Source of the DNA: Luteimonas saliphila
GTDB lineage: Bacteria > Pseudomonadota > Gammaproteobacteria > Xanthomonadales > Xanthomonadaceae
Direction of reading: 5' to 3'
Assembly: GCF_016774335.1 (NCBI RefSeq)
Contig: NZ_JAETWA010000013.1
Location: 39,777-103,776 of the forward strand
Length of the DNA stretch: 64,000 nucleotides
Each line of letters starts with the position of its first letter. The first letter of the stretch is position 1. The notes beneath the pieces are model-generated. The model did no database searches. It saw only the letters and a program-made list of their open reading frames with translations, and had not been told where the DNA came from. A program made the position numbers and the translations under genes. Below, one piece after another: positions 1 to 11,274 of this stretch.

Positions 1-906
1 GCGCCCGGTCTTCTTCAACTGATCGACCACGTTCATCGCCACGTCGATCGGGATCGCGAAGCTCACGCCCATGTAGCCGCCGGAGTTGCTGAAGATCTGC
101 GAGTTGATGCCGATCACCTCGCCGCTCGTGTTGAGCAGCGGGCCGCCGGAGTTGCCCTGGTTGATGGCGACATCGGTCTGGATGAAGGGCACGTACTGCT
201 GGTTGGCGTAGGGGTTGCTGCGGCCGACCGCGCTGACGATGCCCGCGGTGACCGACTGCTCGAGCCCGAACGGCGAGCCGATCGCCACCGCCCATTGCCC
301 CGGCTTGACCGCCGCGCCGTTGGCGGTGCGCAGCACCGGCAGGCCCCTGCCGTCGATCTTGAGCAGCGCCACGTCGGACCGCTCGTCGCTGCCGACCACT
401 TTGGCGGTGAATTCGCGGCGGTCGCTGAGCGTCACCTTGACCTCGTCGGCCCGGTCGATGACGTGGTGGTTGGTCAGCACGTAGCCGTCGTCCGAGATCA
501 GGAAGCCCGTGCCCATCGCGCGACCACGCGGTACCGGGCCCTGACCGCCGGGGCCGGGCATCTGGAAACCGGGGCCGAAGAAACGGCGGAAGATCTCGGG
601 GATCTGGTCCTCGCCGGGAACGACGTCGTCCGGCGACTGTTGCGCGTTGCCACGCGCACCGGCGCGTCGGCCCGTGGTGGTGTCGATCTTCACCACCGCC
701 GGGCCGACCTGTTCGACCAGCCGGGTGAAATCCGGCAGGCCGCTGACCAGCGGCGCGGCCGGCACCGCGGTCGGCTGCCCGGCGAGCGGCACGGCCGCGG
801 CCTGCGGCTCGGGAGACGGCTGGGCGGTGGCGATCGGCAGCACCAGTGCGGTGGTCGCGGCCGAGGTGAGCAGGATCAGGGCGAAGGCGTAAAGCGGGGT
901 TTTCAT
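1..906 (-). CDS. mucD: DegP/HtrA-family periplasmic serine protease (MucD-like), 3' end outside window
   Basis: Periplasmic trypsin-like protease and chaperone that degrades misfolded envelope proteins. The 302 codons present hold a signal peptide of about 28 residues, a linker, and the protease domain. The catalytic triad is visible: His148 in TNHHVID, Asp178 in SDVALLKID, Ser253 in GNSGGPL. The gene runs off the window edge before the PDZ domains. It starts 91 bp after rseA in the order rpoE-rseA-mucD, the usual Pseudomonas/Xanthomonas arrangement in which MucD dampens the sigma-E response. Only the partial sequence limits the call; DegQ or DegP naming would also be acceptable. Confidence 0.93.
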   Translation of the reverse strand, partial: MKTPLYAFALILLTSAATTALVLPIATAQPSPEPQAAAVPLAGQPTAVPAAPLVSGLPDFTRLVEQVGPAVVKIDTTTGRRAGARGNAQQSPDDVVPGEDQIPEIFRRFFGPGFQMPGPGGQGPVPRGRAMGTGFLISDDGYVLTNHHVIDRADEVKVTLSDRREFTAKVVGSDERSDVALLKIDGRGLPVLRTANGAAVKPGQWAVAIGSPFGLEQSVTAGIVSAVGRSNPYANQQYVPFIQTDVAINQGNSGGPLLNTSGEVIGINSQIFSNSGGYMGVSFAIPIDVAMNVVDQLKKTGR

Positions 907-997
907 CGGGACGAAGCGCTCGACAAAGACAGGAAGGGAAAACCGGGCAGGCGCGGGGATCGCGGCCGCGGACGCAGCGACTCCGTCGCCAGGGCGA

Positions 998-1966
998 TCA
1001 AGGTTGCGCCGTGGGCGTGCCGGACGGCTCAGGCGACTCGGTCGCCGGCCAGGGCGCACTGCGATGGCCGGGCATGAACGGTTCGAATTCCTGCTCGCGC
1101 GGCGCCAAGCCACCGCCCGCCACCGTGTAGGCGGCGCTGGTCGACGGCAGCAGCGAACGCGGCCACGGGCGCGCGCTGGCGGTCTGCGGCATGGCGAAGG
1201 GATCGCCTGCGGGCGCGAGGTCTCCGGGCAACAGGATCGACCCCGGCACGCTCTCGTCGTTGGCCGCGACCGCGACCGGCGCGGGCAGGTCGCTCGCCGC
1301 CTGCACGCGACCGGAGGTCGGCCGGGGCTGCGTGCGTGCGCGCCGCTCGGAAACGCGCCGCGGCACCTCGGCCGCGGCCAGCGCGGTGGCGGCGAGTGCG
1401 GCCGAAGCGTCCCGCAGCGGAGTGGCGGGCGCTGCGGGCACTTCCGCATCGGCCATCGCAGGGGCCGCTGCCGGCTGCACGGCCGGCAGCGCGATCGAAG
1501 GAGGTGGCGTGGAGGCTTCCGCGACCAGCGGGGCCGCGGCGCCCTCCTGGTGCAACTCGTCCGGTTCCGGCAACTGGCGGGTGGCGAAGACCGCGAGCAA
1601 CGCGACCGAGGCCGCGATCGCGGCGCCCCCGCCCCAGCGGGCGAACCTGGGACGGCCGCCACGCGTCGCGGCTGCGATCTCGACCGACACCGTGGAACCC
1701 GCGGCCAGGGCCAGCGCCACGCGCTGGGCGAAATCGCCCGGCAACAGGTCGTTGTGTCGGCCACGCAGCACGTCGCCACCGACCTGCCAGCGCTCCCAGC
1801 ACGCCGCCAGCTCGGTATCGTGCTGCAGCCTGCGCAGCATGAACTTGGCCTCGTCGGGCGAGAGCTCGCCGTCGAGCATCGCCGACAGCTGCTGGCGGTG
1901 GTACACGAACAGCTTGTCCGGGTCCGGGCCGATGTGCAGGGCTTCGTTGTCGTCGACGGGGTTCAT
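998..1966 (-). CDS. rseA: Anti-sigma-E factor RseA-like, single-pass membrane protein
   Basis: Negative regulator that holds RpoE at the inner membrane. It has 322 residues. The N-terminal 75 residues match the RseA sigma-binding domain (LSAMLDGELSPDEAKFMLRR), followed by one transmembrane segment at about residues 112-130 and a long Ala/Pro-rich periplasmic part. E. coli RseA is near 216 residues, so the periplasmic tail here is unusually long and low in complexity. The chosen ATG overlaps the rpoE stop codon as ATGA, which argues for translational coupling and against the upstream in-frame start at 2074. The function is inferred from the N-terminal domain and the operon; the tail is not recognisable. 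Confidence 0.88.
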   Translation of the reverse strand: MNPVDDNEALHIGPDPDKLFVYHRQQLSAMLDGELSPDEAKFMLRRLQHDTELAACWERWQVGGDVLRGRHNDLLPGDFAQRVALALAAGSTVSVEIAAATRGGRPRFARWGGGAAIAASVALLAVFATRQLPEPDELHQEGAAAPLVAEASTPPPSIALPAVQPAAAPAMADAEVPAAPATPLRDASAALAATALAAAEVPRRVSERRARTQPRPTSGRVQAASDLPAPVAVAANDESVPGSILLPGDLAPAGDPFAMPQTASARPWPRSLLPSTSAAYTVAGGGLAPREQEFEPFMPGHRSAPWPATESPEPSGTPTAQP

Positions 1967-2577
1967 CGTGCCGCACGCTCCGTTCTGGTGTCGCTGTCCA
2001 ACAGGGGTTTCATCTCCTGGTCGATCGCCTCGCGCGCCCGGAAGATGCGCGAGCGCACCGTGCCGATCGGGCAATCCATGCGCTGGGCGATCTCCTCGTA
2101 GCTCAGGCCGTCGACCTCGCGCAGCGTGATCGCCAGCCGCAACTCCTCGGGCAGTGCTTCGACCGCACGCATGACGGTTTGTTCCAGCTGCTGGCGCATC
2201 AGTTCACGCTCCGGCGTATCGCCGTCGCGCAGGCGGATGCCGGAATCGAACTGCTCGGCATCCTCGATGTCGATGTCGCCGCCGGGGGGACGGCGATGGC
2301 TGGCGACGAGATGGTTCTTGGCGGTGTTCACGGCGATCCGGTGCAGCCAGGTATAGAACTGGGCGTCGCCGCGGAAATTCCCGATCGCGCGATAGGCGCG
2401 GATGAAGGTCTCCTGGGCGACGTCCTGGACTTCGCTCCAGTCGCCGACATAGCGGCCGATCAGCGCCGCGATCCGGTGCTGGTACTTGCGCACCAGCAGG
2501 TCGAAGGCCGCGCTGTCGCCGCGCTGCACGCGCTTGACCAGCTCGAGGTCCAGTTGTTGGGTGTCGATCTCGGCCAT
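1963..2577 (-). CDS. rpoE: ECF RNA polymerase sigma factor RpoE
   Basis: Sigma-E/AlgU-type factor that directs envelope stress transcription. It has 204 residues, typical of the family. Region 2 lies at about residues 20-90 and includes DVAQETFIRAYRAIGNFRG; region 4 at about 135-185 ends in the helix-turn-helix GLSYEEIAQRMDCPIGTVRSRI. The start at MAEID is supported by family length; the open frame continues upstream to 2691 but that part is not sigma-like. It is first in the rpoE-rseA-mucD unit and is preceded by a sigma-E-like promoter, consistent with autoregulation. Confidence 0.96.
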   Translation of the reverse strand: MAEIDTQQLDLELVKRVQRGDSAAFDLLVRKYQHRIAALIGRYVGDWSEVQDVAQETFIRAYRAIGNFRGDAQFYTWLHRIAVNTAKNHLVASHRRPPGGDIDIEDAEQFDSGIRLRDGDTPERELMRQQLEQTVMRAVEALPEELRLAITLREVDGLSYEEIAQRMDCPIGTVRSRIFRAREAIDQEMKPLLDSDTRTERAAR

Positions 2578-2618
2578 CGGGCCCGGCGCTCCTGTCGCCC
2601 GGCCTTCCGACCGGGAGC

Positions 2619-2646
2619 TGTGACCTGTTGCAGGGGTGGAAGTTCC
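2619..2646 (-). promoter_or_regulatory. Sigma-E-type promoter of rpoE
   Basis: Read on the minus strand, GGAACTT (2640-2646) is followed after 16 bases by TCACA (2619-2623). GGAACTT is the consensus -35 of RpoE/AlgU promoters; the -10 is close to TCTGA/TCAAA. It lies about 42 bases before the rpoE start codon, as expected for an autoregulatory promoter. No transcript data are available, so the assignment rests on motif and position. Confidence 0.75.
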
Positions 2647-2813
2647 GTCCCCGAGTCTGTCCGATCTGGGGCCAGGCGGCCCATGCCGCAAGCCATGCCG
2701 CCTCCGCGGCCGCGTTCCGCCCTTCAGGGGGCGTTGCCGGGGCGCCGATTTGACGGCGGCGAAACAAGCCCGGGATCATAAAGGGCTTCCCATACGTTAA
2801 CGGATGGTCCCGC

Positions 2814-4877
2814 ATGATCGCTGGCCTCGATGGACTGCGCTTCAGCCACTGGCAGGTCGAGCTGCGCCCGGATGGCGTGCTGGTGCTGTCGTTCGACCGC
2901 GAGGGCGAGTCGGTCAACACCTTCGCCCAGGACGTGCTGCTCGAGCTGGACGGCCTGCTGGAACGGCTTGCGCTGGAGCCGCCCCGGGGCCTGGTGCTGC
3001 GTTCGGCCAAGCAGAAGGGGTTCATCGCCGGCGCCGACATCCGCGAGTTCGCGGAGTTCGACCGCAGGGGCACGATCGGCGATTCGATCCGCCGCGGCCA
3101 GCAGGTCTTCCAGCGCCTGGCCGAGTTGCCCTGCCCCACGGTCTCGGCGATCCACGGCTTCTGCATGGGCGGCGGCACCGAGATCTCGCTGGCCTGCGAC
3201 TACCGCATCGCCAGCAACGATCCTTCGACCCGGATCGGCCTGCCCGAGGTGAAGCTGGGCATCTATCCCGGCTGGGGCGGCAGTGTGCGCCTGCCGCGCC
3301 TGGTCGGCGCGCCGGCGGCGATGGACGTGATGCTCACCGGGCGCACGCTGTCGGCGTCGTCCGCGCGGGCGATGGGCCTGGTCGACAAGGTGGTCGAGCC
3401 GGCGCTGCTGCTGGACGAGGCGGTCAAGCTCGCGCTCGAAGGCCGGCAGCGTCCGTTCAAGCAGCGCTTCCTCGGCTGGATCACCAATACCTGGCCCGTG
3501 CGGCAGGTGCTGGCGCCGGTGCTGGTCAAGCAGGTCGCGCGCAAGGCCCGCAAGGAGCACTATCCGGCGCCGTACGCGCTGATCGAGACCTGGCGGCGCA
3601 GCGGCGGCGGGATCCAGTCGCGGCTCTCGGCCGAGCGCAGGTCGGTGGTGAAGCTGGCCGGCACGCCGACCGCGCGCAACCTCACCCGCGTGTTCTTCCT
3701 GCAGGAACGGCTCAAGGGGCTCGGCGGGAAGGAACCGCATGGCATCGCCCACGTGCACGTGGTCGGCGCCGGGGTGATGGGCGGCGACATCGCCGCGTGG
3801 TCGGCCTACAAGGGCTTCCGGGTGACGCTGCAGGACCGCGAGCAGAAGTACATCGACGGCGCGCTGGCGCGCGCGCAGGACCTGTTCGCGAAGAAGGTCA
3901 GGGACGAGGCGAAGCGGCCCGAAGTCGCCGCGCGGCTGAAGTCCGACCTCGCCGGCGATGGCGTCCGCGAGGCCGACCTGGTGATCGAGGCGATCATCGA
4001 GCAGGCCGAGGCCAAGCGCGAGCTGTACGCCACCGTCGAACCGCGGCTCAAGACCGACGCGCTGCTGACCACCAACACCTCCTCCATTCCGCTCGAAGAA
4101 CTGACCGGCGATCTCGCGCGACCTGCACAGTTCGCCGGCCTGCACTACTTCAACCCGGTGGCGCTGATGCCGCTGGTGGAGATCGTGCGCCACGACGCCA
4201 TGGCCGCGACCACCGAGCAGCGCCTGGCCGCGTTCTGCAAGGCGCTCGACAAGCTGCCGGTGCCGGTCGCCGGCACGCCGGGCTTCCTGGTCAACCGGCT
4301 GCTGTTCCCGTACATGCTGGAAGCCGCGCTCGCGTATTCCGAGGGCATCCCGGGACCGGTCATCGACAGGGCCGCGGTGAAGTACGGCATGCCGATGGGG
4401 CCGATCGAGCTGATCGACACCGTCGGGCTGGACGTCGCCTACGGCGTCGGCCAGGAGCTCGCGCCGTTCCTCGGGCTGTCGATCCCGCCGGCGCTGGCCA
4501 CACCGCCCGAACAGGGCAAGCGCGGCAAGAAGGACGGCCAGGGCCTGTACGCCTGGGAAGACGGCAAGCCGAAGAAGCCCGAGGTCGCCAAGGACTACAA
4601 GGCGCCCGACGACCTGGAGGACCGCCTCATCCTGCCGCTGCTCAACGAGGCGGTGGCCGCGCTTCACGACGGCGTGGTCGAGGATGCGGACCTGCTCGAC
4701 GCCGGCGTGATCTTCGGCACCGGCTACGCGCCGTTCCGCGGCGGCCCGATCCAGACCATCCGCGAAACCGGCGCCGACGTCCTGCTTGGACGGCTCATGG
4801 CCCTGCAGGCGAAGTACGGCGATCGCTTCGCGCCGCGCCCGGGCTGGGACAACCCGGCGTTGCGGCAACCGGACTGA
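2814..4877 (+). CDS. fadJ: Fatty acid oxidation enzyme: enoyl-CoA hydratase / 3-hydroxyacyl-CoA dehydrogenase
   Basis: Multifunctional beta-oxidation protein of 687 residues, a length usual for FadJ/FadB. The N-terminal half is a crotonase domain with the oxyanion-hole region GFIAGADIREF, the FCMGGGTEISLACDYRIA segment and LPEVKLGIYPGWGG containing the catalytic Glu. From about residue 313 a Rossmann fold begins (VVGAGVMGG), followed by the C-terminal 3-hydroxyacyl-CoA dehydrogenase domain. It would hydrate enoyl-CoA and oxidise the product with NAD+. No thiolase gene (fadA/fadI) is adjacent, so this looks like a stand-alone FadJ-like gene. It is divergent from rpoE and convergent with the DUF4380 gene, 21 bp away. 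FadJ versus FadB is not resolved by sequence alone. Confidence 0.88.
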   Translation: MIAGLDGLRFSHWQVELRPDGVLVLSFDREGESVNTFAQDVLLELDGLLERLALEPPRGLVLRSAKQKGFIAGADIREFAEFDRRGTIGDSIRRGQQVFQRLAELPCPTVSAIHGFCMGGGTEISLACDYRIASNDPSTRIGLPEVKLGIYPGWGGSVRLPRLVGAPAAMDVMLTGRTLSASSARAMGLVDKVVEPALLLDEAVKLALEGRQRPFKQRFLGWITNTWPVRQVLAPVLVKQVARKARKEHYPAPYALIETWRRSGGGIQSRLSAERRSVVKLAGTPTARNLTRVFFLQERLKGLGGKEPHGIAHVHVVGAGVMGGDIAAWSAYKGFRVTLQDREQKYIDGALARAQDLFAKKVRDEAKRPEVAARLKSDLAGDGVREADLVIEAIIEQAEAKRELYATVEPRLKTDALLTTNTSSIPLEELTGDLARPAQFAGLHYFNPVALMPLVEIVRHDAMAATTEQRLAAFCKALDKLPVPVAGTPGFLVNRLLFPYMLEAALAYSEGIPGPVIDRAAVKYGMPMGPIELIDTVGLDVAYGVGQELAPFLGLSIPPALATPPEQGKRGKKDGQGLYAWEDGKPKKPEVAKDYKAPDDLEDRLILPLLNEAVAALHDGVVEDADLLDAGVIFGTGYAPFRGGPIQTIRETGADVLLGRLMALQAKYGDRFAPRPGWDNPALRQPD

Positions 4878-4898
4878 CCTCGTCGCGCCCGGGCAGAT

Positions 4899-5969
4899 TC
4901 ACTCGGGTGGCGACTTGCGCGGTGACTGCCAGCCATCGATGTCCAGCGCCGCAAGCGCCTGCACGAGTGCCGCACGCTGGGCTTCGATCCCGTCGGGGCC
5001 GTCGTAAGGCAATACCGTCCAGGTCTCGCCGGCATGCATCGATTCGGCTGGCGCCAGCGTGCGCATCGGCGCGTGCACTTCCAGTTCCAGCAGTCCCGCG
5101 TCGGGATCGCCGTGATGCCAGTCGAGGTAGAGTTCGACCTGGCCATGTTCGGGATCGATGGCCTCGTCCGGCTGCCGCCCGAAACGGATCAGCAACAGTT
5201 GCCCTGCGTTGAAGCCGGCGATCCAGCCCGCGGAGGGCGCGATGAAGATCTTGCCGCGCCGTCCGGTCTTGCCCTGCGGCGGCGGATCGAGCTGCAGCGA
5301 GTACAGGCCATCCTCCCACCAGGCGACCGGACCTGCGTACGCCTCGGTCTCGTCGGCGCGCAGCCGCGCGTCGCCCGGTGTCGCCACCGGCACGAACACC
5401 CGGCTGCCGGCAGGCAGGCGGGTGTTGAACCAGAGATCGCGGCGCACCTCGCGATCGCGGACGTTGACCGCTTCGGCCGACAGTTCGAGCGTCGCGGGCG
5501 ACTGGCCGGACAGGCGGAAGGCCTGCGTCGCCCGCAGCCCGCTCACCGGGCTGGGCATGCCCTCCAGCACCAGCCGGTCCGCAGCCCGTTCGACGATGCG
5601 GTTGCGTGCGTTCGCCAGCCACGGGTCCGGCGGCCACTGCGCGGCGGCGGCGCGGCGCTGCGGGTTGACGTCCTGGTCGAGCCACCAGCCCGACTGCGGG
5701 CCGGTCCAGAGCTCGTGGCCCATGTAGGGGATGTTCTCGCCGTCCGCTGCGGGGACCGGGTCGGGCACGGCATCGACCGCCGCGCCCACCTTCAGCAGGT
5801 TCGGACGGCCGGGCAGCGACACATGCACGATGCGCCCGCCCAGGGCCGGCGCGATTTCGACCTGCAGGTGCCCATCATCCAACTGCACCCGCCCGACGCC
5901 GGCCACCACGAAGGCTGGAGCGAGGAGCGACGCCGCCAGCAGCCCGGCGACCGGAAGACGCAGGCCCAT
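4899..5969 (-). CDS. Secreted DUF4380 family protein
   Basis: Protein of 356 residues with an N-terminal signal peptide (MGLRLPVAGLLAASLLAPA) and no later membrane segment. The body resembles DUF4380, a beta-sandwich family related to galactose-mutarotase-like folds (LDDGHLQVEIAPALGGRIVH near the N-terminus, followed by Trp-rich strands). The start at 5969 is chosen because it begins the signal peptide and lies 5 bp after pilZ; the open frame itself extends to 6461 across pilZ and is not credible there. In E. coli the equivalent position behind holB holds tatD. The substrate or role is unknown; carbohydrate binding is only a fold-based guess. Confidence 0.8.
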   Translation of the reverse strand: MGLRLPVAGLLAASLLAPAFVVAGVGRVQLDDGHLQVEIAPALGGRIVHVSLPGRPNLLKVGAAVDAVPDPVPAADGENIPYMGHELWTGPQSGWWLDQDVNPQRRAAAAQWPPDPWLANARNRIVERAADRLVLEGMPSPVSGLRATQAFRLSGQSPATLELSAEAVNVRDREVRRDLWFNTRLPAGSRVFVPVATPGDARLRADETEAYAGPVAWWEDGLYSLQLDPPPQGKTGRRGKIFIAPSAGWIAGFNAGQLLLIRFGRQPDEAIDPEHGQVELYLDWHHGDPDAGLLELEVHAPMRTLAPAESMHAGETWTVLPYDGPDGIEAQRAALVQALAALDIDGWQSPRKSPPE

Positions 5970-5974
5970 CGCCC

Positions 5975-6330
5975 TCACATCGTGTGCGTGGGCTTGTCCG
6001 CGCTCAGCGTGCCCGCGAGCAGGGTCTCGATCCGGTTCTTCGCCGCCTCGCCTTCCGGCGTGTCGGCGAACTGCACGCCGACGCCGGCGGTGCGGGCGCC
6101 CTGCGCACCGGTGGGCGTCACCCAGACCACCTTGCCGGCCACCGGAAGGCGGTCGCTGGATTCGGGCAGGGTCAGCAGCAGGAACACCTCGTCGCCGAGG
6201 AAATAGCGCTTGGGCGTGGGTACGAAGATGCCGCCGTACTTCAGGTACGGCATGTACGCGCCGTACAACTGGGTCTTGTCCTTCAGCGTCAGCGACAGGA
6301 TGCCCTGCCGTGCGCCACCCGCGGTGCTGC

Positions 6331-6334
<4 letters not shown>
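5975..6334 (-). CDS. pilZ: Type IV pilus assembly protein PilZ
   Basis: Single PilZ domain protein of 119 residues. Segments such as LYGAYMPYLKYGGIFVPTP, FLGDEVFLLLTLPES and the C-terminal DKPTHTM match the Xanthomonas PilZ subclass needed for pilus assembly. This subclass lacks the RxxxR and D/NxSxxG residues that bind cyclic di-GMP, and both are absent here; in Xanthomonas it works by contacting FimX and the PilB ATPase. The ATG overlaps the holB stop as ATGA, so it is translated with the tmk-holB run. This pairing with holB is widespread in gammaproteobacteria. Confidence 0.93.
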
Positions 6335-9100
<2,766 letters not shown>

Positions 9101-9138
9101 GCCGCGGCTCCATCGATGGGGATCGGTTCGTCATCGGC

Positions 9139-10512
9139 TCAGGATACCCTGCCGTCGACGCCGGTCGGGAACAGCGCCTGCAGCATGCCGCGCGCCTTGG
9201 CCCGGGTTTCGTCGAGCTCGCGCTGCGGGTCCGAATCGGCCACGATCCCGGCGCCGGTGCGGAAGCGCGCGCGCGCACCTTCGACCTCGGCGCTGCGGAT
9301 CAGGATGTTGAGGTCGAGGTCGCCGTCGCGATTCAGCCAGCCCATCGCGCCGGTGTAGGCGCCGCGCCCGGTGCCCTCGAGTTCGGCGATGACCTGCATG
9401 CAGCGCACCTTCGGGCAGCCGGTGATGGTGCCGCCCGGGAACACGGCGGCGATCACCTCGCCCGGCGTCGCCTGGCGGCGCAGTCGTCCACGCACGTTGC
9501 TGACGATGTGGTGCACGTGCGCGTAGCTCTCGATCGTCATCAGCTCGTCGACCTCGACGCTGCCCGGCACGCAGACGCGCCCGAGGTCGTTGCGCTCCAG
9601 GTCGACCAGCATCACGTGTTCGGCGCGCTCCTTGGGATGCCCGATCAGTTCGCGCATCCGGGCGCCATCGTCGTCGCCGGGGAAGCGCGGCCGGGTGCCG
9701 GCGATCGGCCGGGTCTCGACCACGTCGCCGCGCACCGAGACCAGGCGCTCGGGCGAGGCGCTGACCACCGCCCAGTCCGGGCCGGCATAAAGCCCCGAGA
9801 ACGGCGCGGGATTGGCCTCGCGCAGGCGCGCGTAAAGCCGCGCCGGATCCATCGGAACCTCGAACCCGACGCACCAGCCACGCGACAGGTTGACCTGGAA
9901 CACGTCCCCGGCGGCGAGGTATTCGAGGATGCGGGCGACGCCCTCGACGAACCGATCCGGCGCGTCCTCATCCACACTCGTAGGCGGCTGCCACGCGGGC
10001 ATCGCGGCGAGCCGACTCGTCCGGGCGAGGTCGTCGCCGATGGTGTCGAGCATCGCTGCGTCGTCTGATTCGACAACCGCGACACATTCGCCGCTGGCGT
10101 GGTCGCGCAGCACCGCGGCCGGGCAGCGCAGCGCCTGCGCCACCGGCAAGCCTCCCTCGGCCGAGGGCAACTGCAGGACCGGCTCGACCTGTTGCGCGAG
10201 TTCGTAGCCGAGCAGCAGCGCCCAACCGCCGCGGAACGGCCAGCGCGGCTCCTCGCGCGCCACCCGCAGCGATTGCCAGGCGCGATCGATCGCGTCGAGG
10301 AATGTGCCTGGAAGCGCGTGGCCGGCCTGGTCGCGCGTGGTCCCGTCCGGCGCGAGGGTCAGGGACTGGCCCGTCGCCATCAGCAGCAGGTCCCAGCGTC
10401 CCTGCGCGGTGCCGTGCGCCACCGATTGCAGCAGCAGCGGATAGCGCGCGGGTGCCAGCCGGTGCAGCGACAGCAGGTCGGTGGTGGTCGGGAGGGGGCG
10501 GGTGACCAGCAT
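9139..10512 (-). CDS. pabB: Aminodeoxychorismate synthase component I (PabB-like), with PIAGT signature
   Basis: Chorismate-binding enzyme of 457 residues that, with a PabA glutaminase, would make 4-amino-4-deoxychorismate for folate. The C-terminal chorismate-binding domain shows DVFQVNLSRG, LVDLERNDLGR, HIVSNVRG, FPGGTITGCPK and the terminal GAGIVADSDP block. Where PabB enzymes usually carry PIKGT (Lys274 in E. coli), this protein reads PIAGT with Ala271, the signature of anthranilate and isochorismate-type enzymes. Position between fabF and mltG is where E. coli has pabC; Xanthomonas-type genomes have pabB here, which supports the name. A TrpE-like or dual activity cannot be excluded. No pabA or trp gene is adjacent. 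Confidence 0.82.
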   Translation of the reverse strand: MLVTRPLPTTTDLLSLHRLAPARYPLLLQSVAHGTAQGRWDLLLMATGQSLTLAPDGTTRDQAGHALPGTFLDAIDRAWQSLRVAREEPRWPFRGGWALLLGYELAQQVEPVLQLPSAEGGLPVAQALRCPAAVLRDHASGECVAVVESDDAAMLDTIGDDLARTSRLAAMPAWQPPTSVDEDAPDRFVEGVARILEYLAAGDVFQVNLSRGWCVGFEVPMDPARLYARLREANPAPFSGLYAGPDWAVVSASPERLVSVRGDVVETRPIAGTRPRFPGDDDGARMRELIGHPKERAEHVMLVDLERNDLGRVCVPGSVEVDELMTIESYAHVHHIVSNVRGRLRRQATPGEVIAAVFPGGTITGCPKVRCMQVIAELEGTGRGAYTGAMGWLNRDGDLDLNILIRSAEVEGARARFRTGAGIVADSDPQRELDETRAKARGMLQALFPTGVDGRVS

Positions 10513-10635
10513 GCAACGCCGTGGGGCGATATCCCGGTTCGGGAGAGCAAGGATAAGAGCAAACGCATCGCGGCAGGACGCGAGCGGGCAAAGTCGTCGG
10601 GCTGCCGGGTATCCCGACTGCCTTCCGTAGCCCCG

Positions 10636-10836
10636 ATCTCAAGAGCTTCCGTCCGCCTGCGGCGGCCGGTTCATTTCTTTTGATGGCGCCAAAAGAAACG
10701 AACCAAAGAAAAGGCGCTTCCCCGCAAGTGCACAAGCTCGCGACCTGAGGCGGGAACGGGATTTTTCGACACGGCATCCCTGCCGTGGCGAAAAACGGCG
10801 CGCGTCCTGCGCGCCGCCCTCCGGGTCTCCGAACCC
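10636..10836 (-). repeat. Left arm of a ~195-bp intergenic inverted repeat
   Basis: Reverse complement of 10999-11193 with clear similarity over the whole length. Shared blocks include AAGAGCTTCCG, TTCATTTCTTTTG, GCGCCAAAAGAAACGAACC and GCCCTCCGGGTCT. Inside the arm are smaller palindromes (CATTTCTTTTGxxGGCGCCAAAAGAAACG and GCGCGCGTCCTGCGCGCC). A 66-codon frame (10639-10839, minus) crosses it. This resembles intergenic repeats scattered in Xanthomonadaceae that are often mis-annotated as short hypothetical proteins. Confidence 0.8.
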
Positions 10837-10998
10837 CAAGGTCGCCTCACCCAGGTCAAGAGCAGGAAACAGGAGAGAGCAGACGCGTCAACGCGCTGCT
10901 CGCCGGAACTGGTGGTGCCAGTAGCACCGGCGTGTTTTTCCCAAGTTGCAGGAAGATCACCTTAACTTGTGCTTTCCATAAACCACCGCGTCACCCTG

Positions 10999-11193
10999 CA
11001 GACCCGGAGGGCGCCGCACAGGATGTGCGGCGTTTTCCGACCGAGCCATGGATGGCGAGTCGGAAAATCTCGATCCTGTGTGAGCCGCGAGCTTGTGCCG
11101 TTGCGGGGAAAGCGTTTTTCTTTGGTTCGTTTCTTTTGGCGCTTCAAAAGAAATGAACCCGCTCGCCTACGGCGAGCGGAAGCTCTTGCCTCA
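10999..11193 (+). repeat. Right arm of the ~195-bp intergenic inverted repeat
   Basis: Pairs with 10636-10836 in opposite orientation, with about 160 bp between the arms. The arm runs from CAGACCCGGAGGGCGCCG to CGGAAGCTCTTGCC. The most conserved part is the A/T-rich TTTCTTTGGTTCGTTTCTTTTGGCGC block, which stands out against the GC-rich background. The arms have diverged in the middle (the Cys/Arg-rich frame region), which suggests two separate copies of one repeat family in opposite orientation rather than a recent duplication. Confidence 0.8.
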
Positions 11194-11274
11194 GATCTGT
11201 AGGCCAAAAACCCAACGGATCACGGATCACGGATCACGAAAACGACGACCCTGTCCCGATCGCACCGGAATCGA

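Larger units (their letters stand above)
10513..11274. other. 762-bp intergenic region between pabB and fabF holding an inverted repeat pair
   Basis: No convincing gene. It contains two arms of a large inverted repeat (listed separately) and, at about 11217-11239, three direct copies of GGATCAC. Short open frames run through both arms on several strands; they share residues such as LVRFFW and DPEGGAQD because the arms share sequence, not because a protein is evident. The insertion separates pabB from fabF, so the two genes are probably transcribed from different promoters. Confidence 0.7.

Noticed and set aside
2724..4868. A 714-codon minus-strand frame opposite the FadJ-like gene
   Set aside because: Low-complexity His/Arg/Gln composition typical of an antisense frame; FadJ motifs are clear on the plus strand.
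10639..11202. Short ORFs within the inverted repeat arms as real proteins
   Set aside because: Their shared residues follow from the repeat itself; no ribosome binding site and several frames are open at once.
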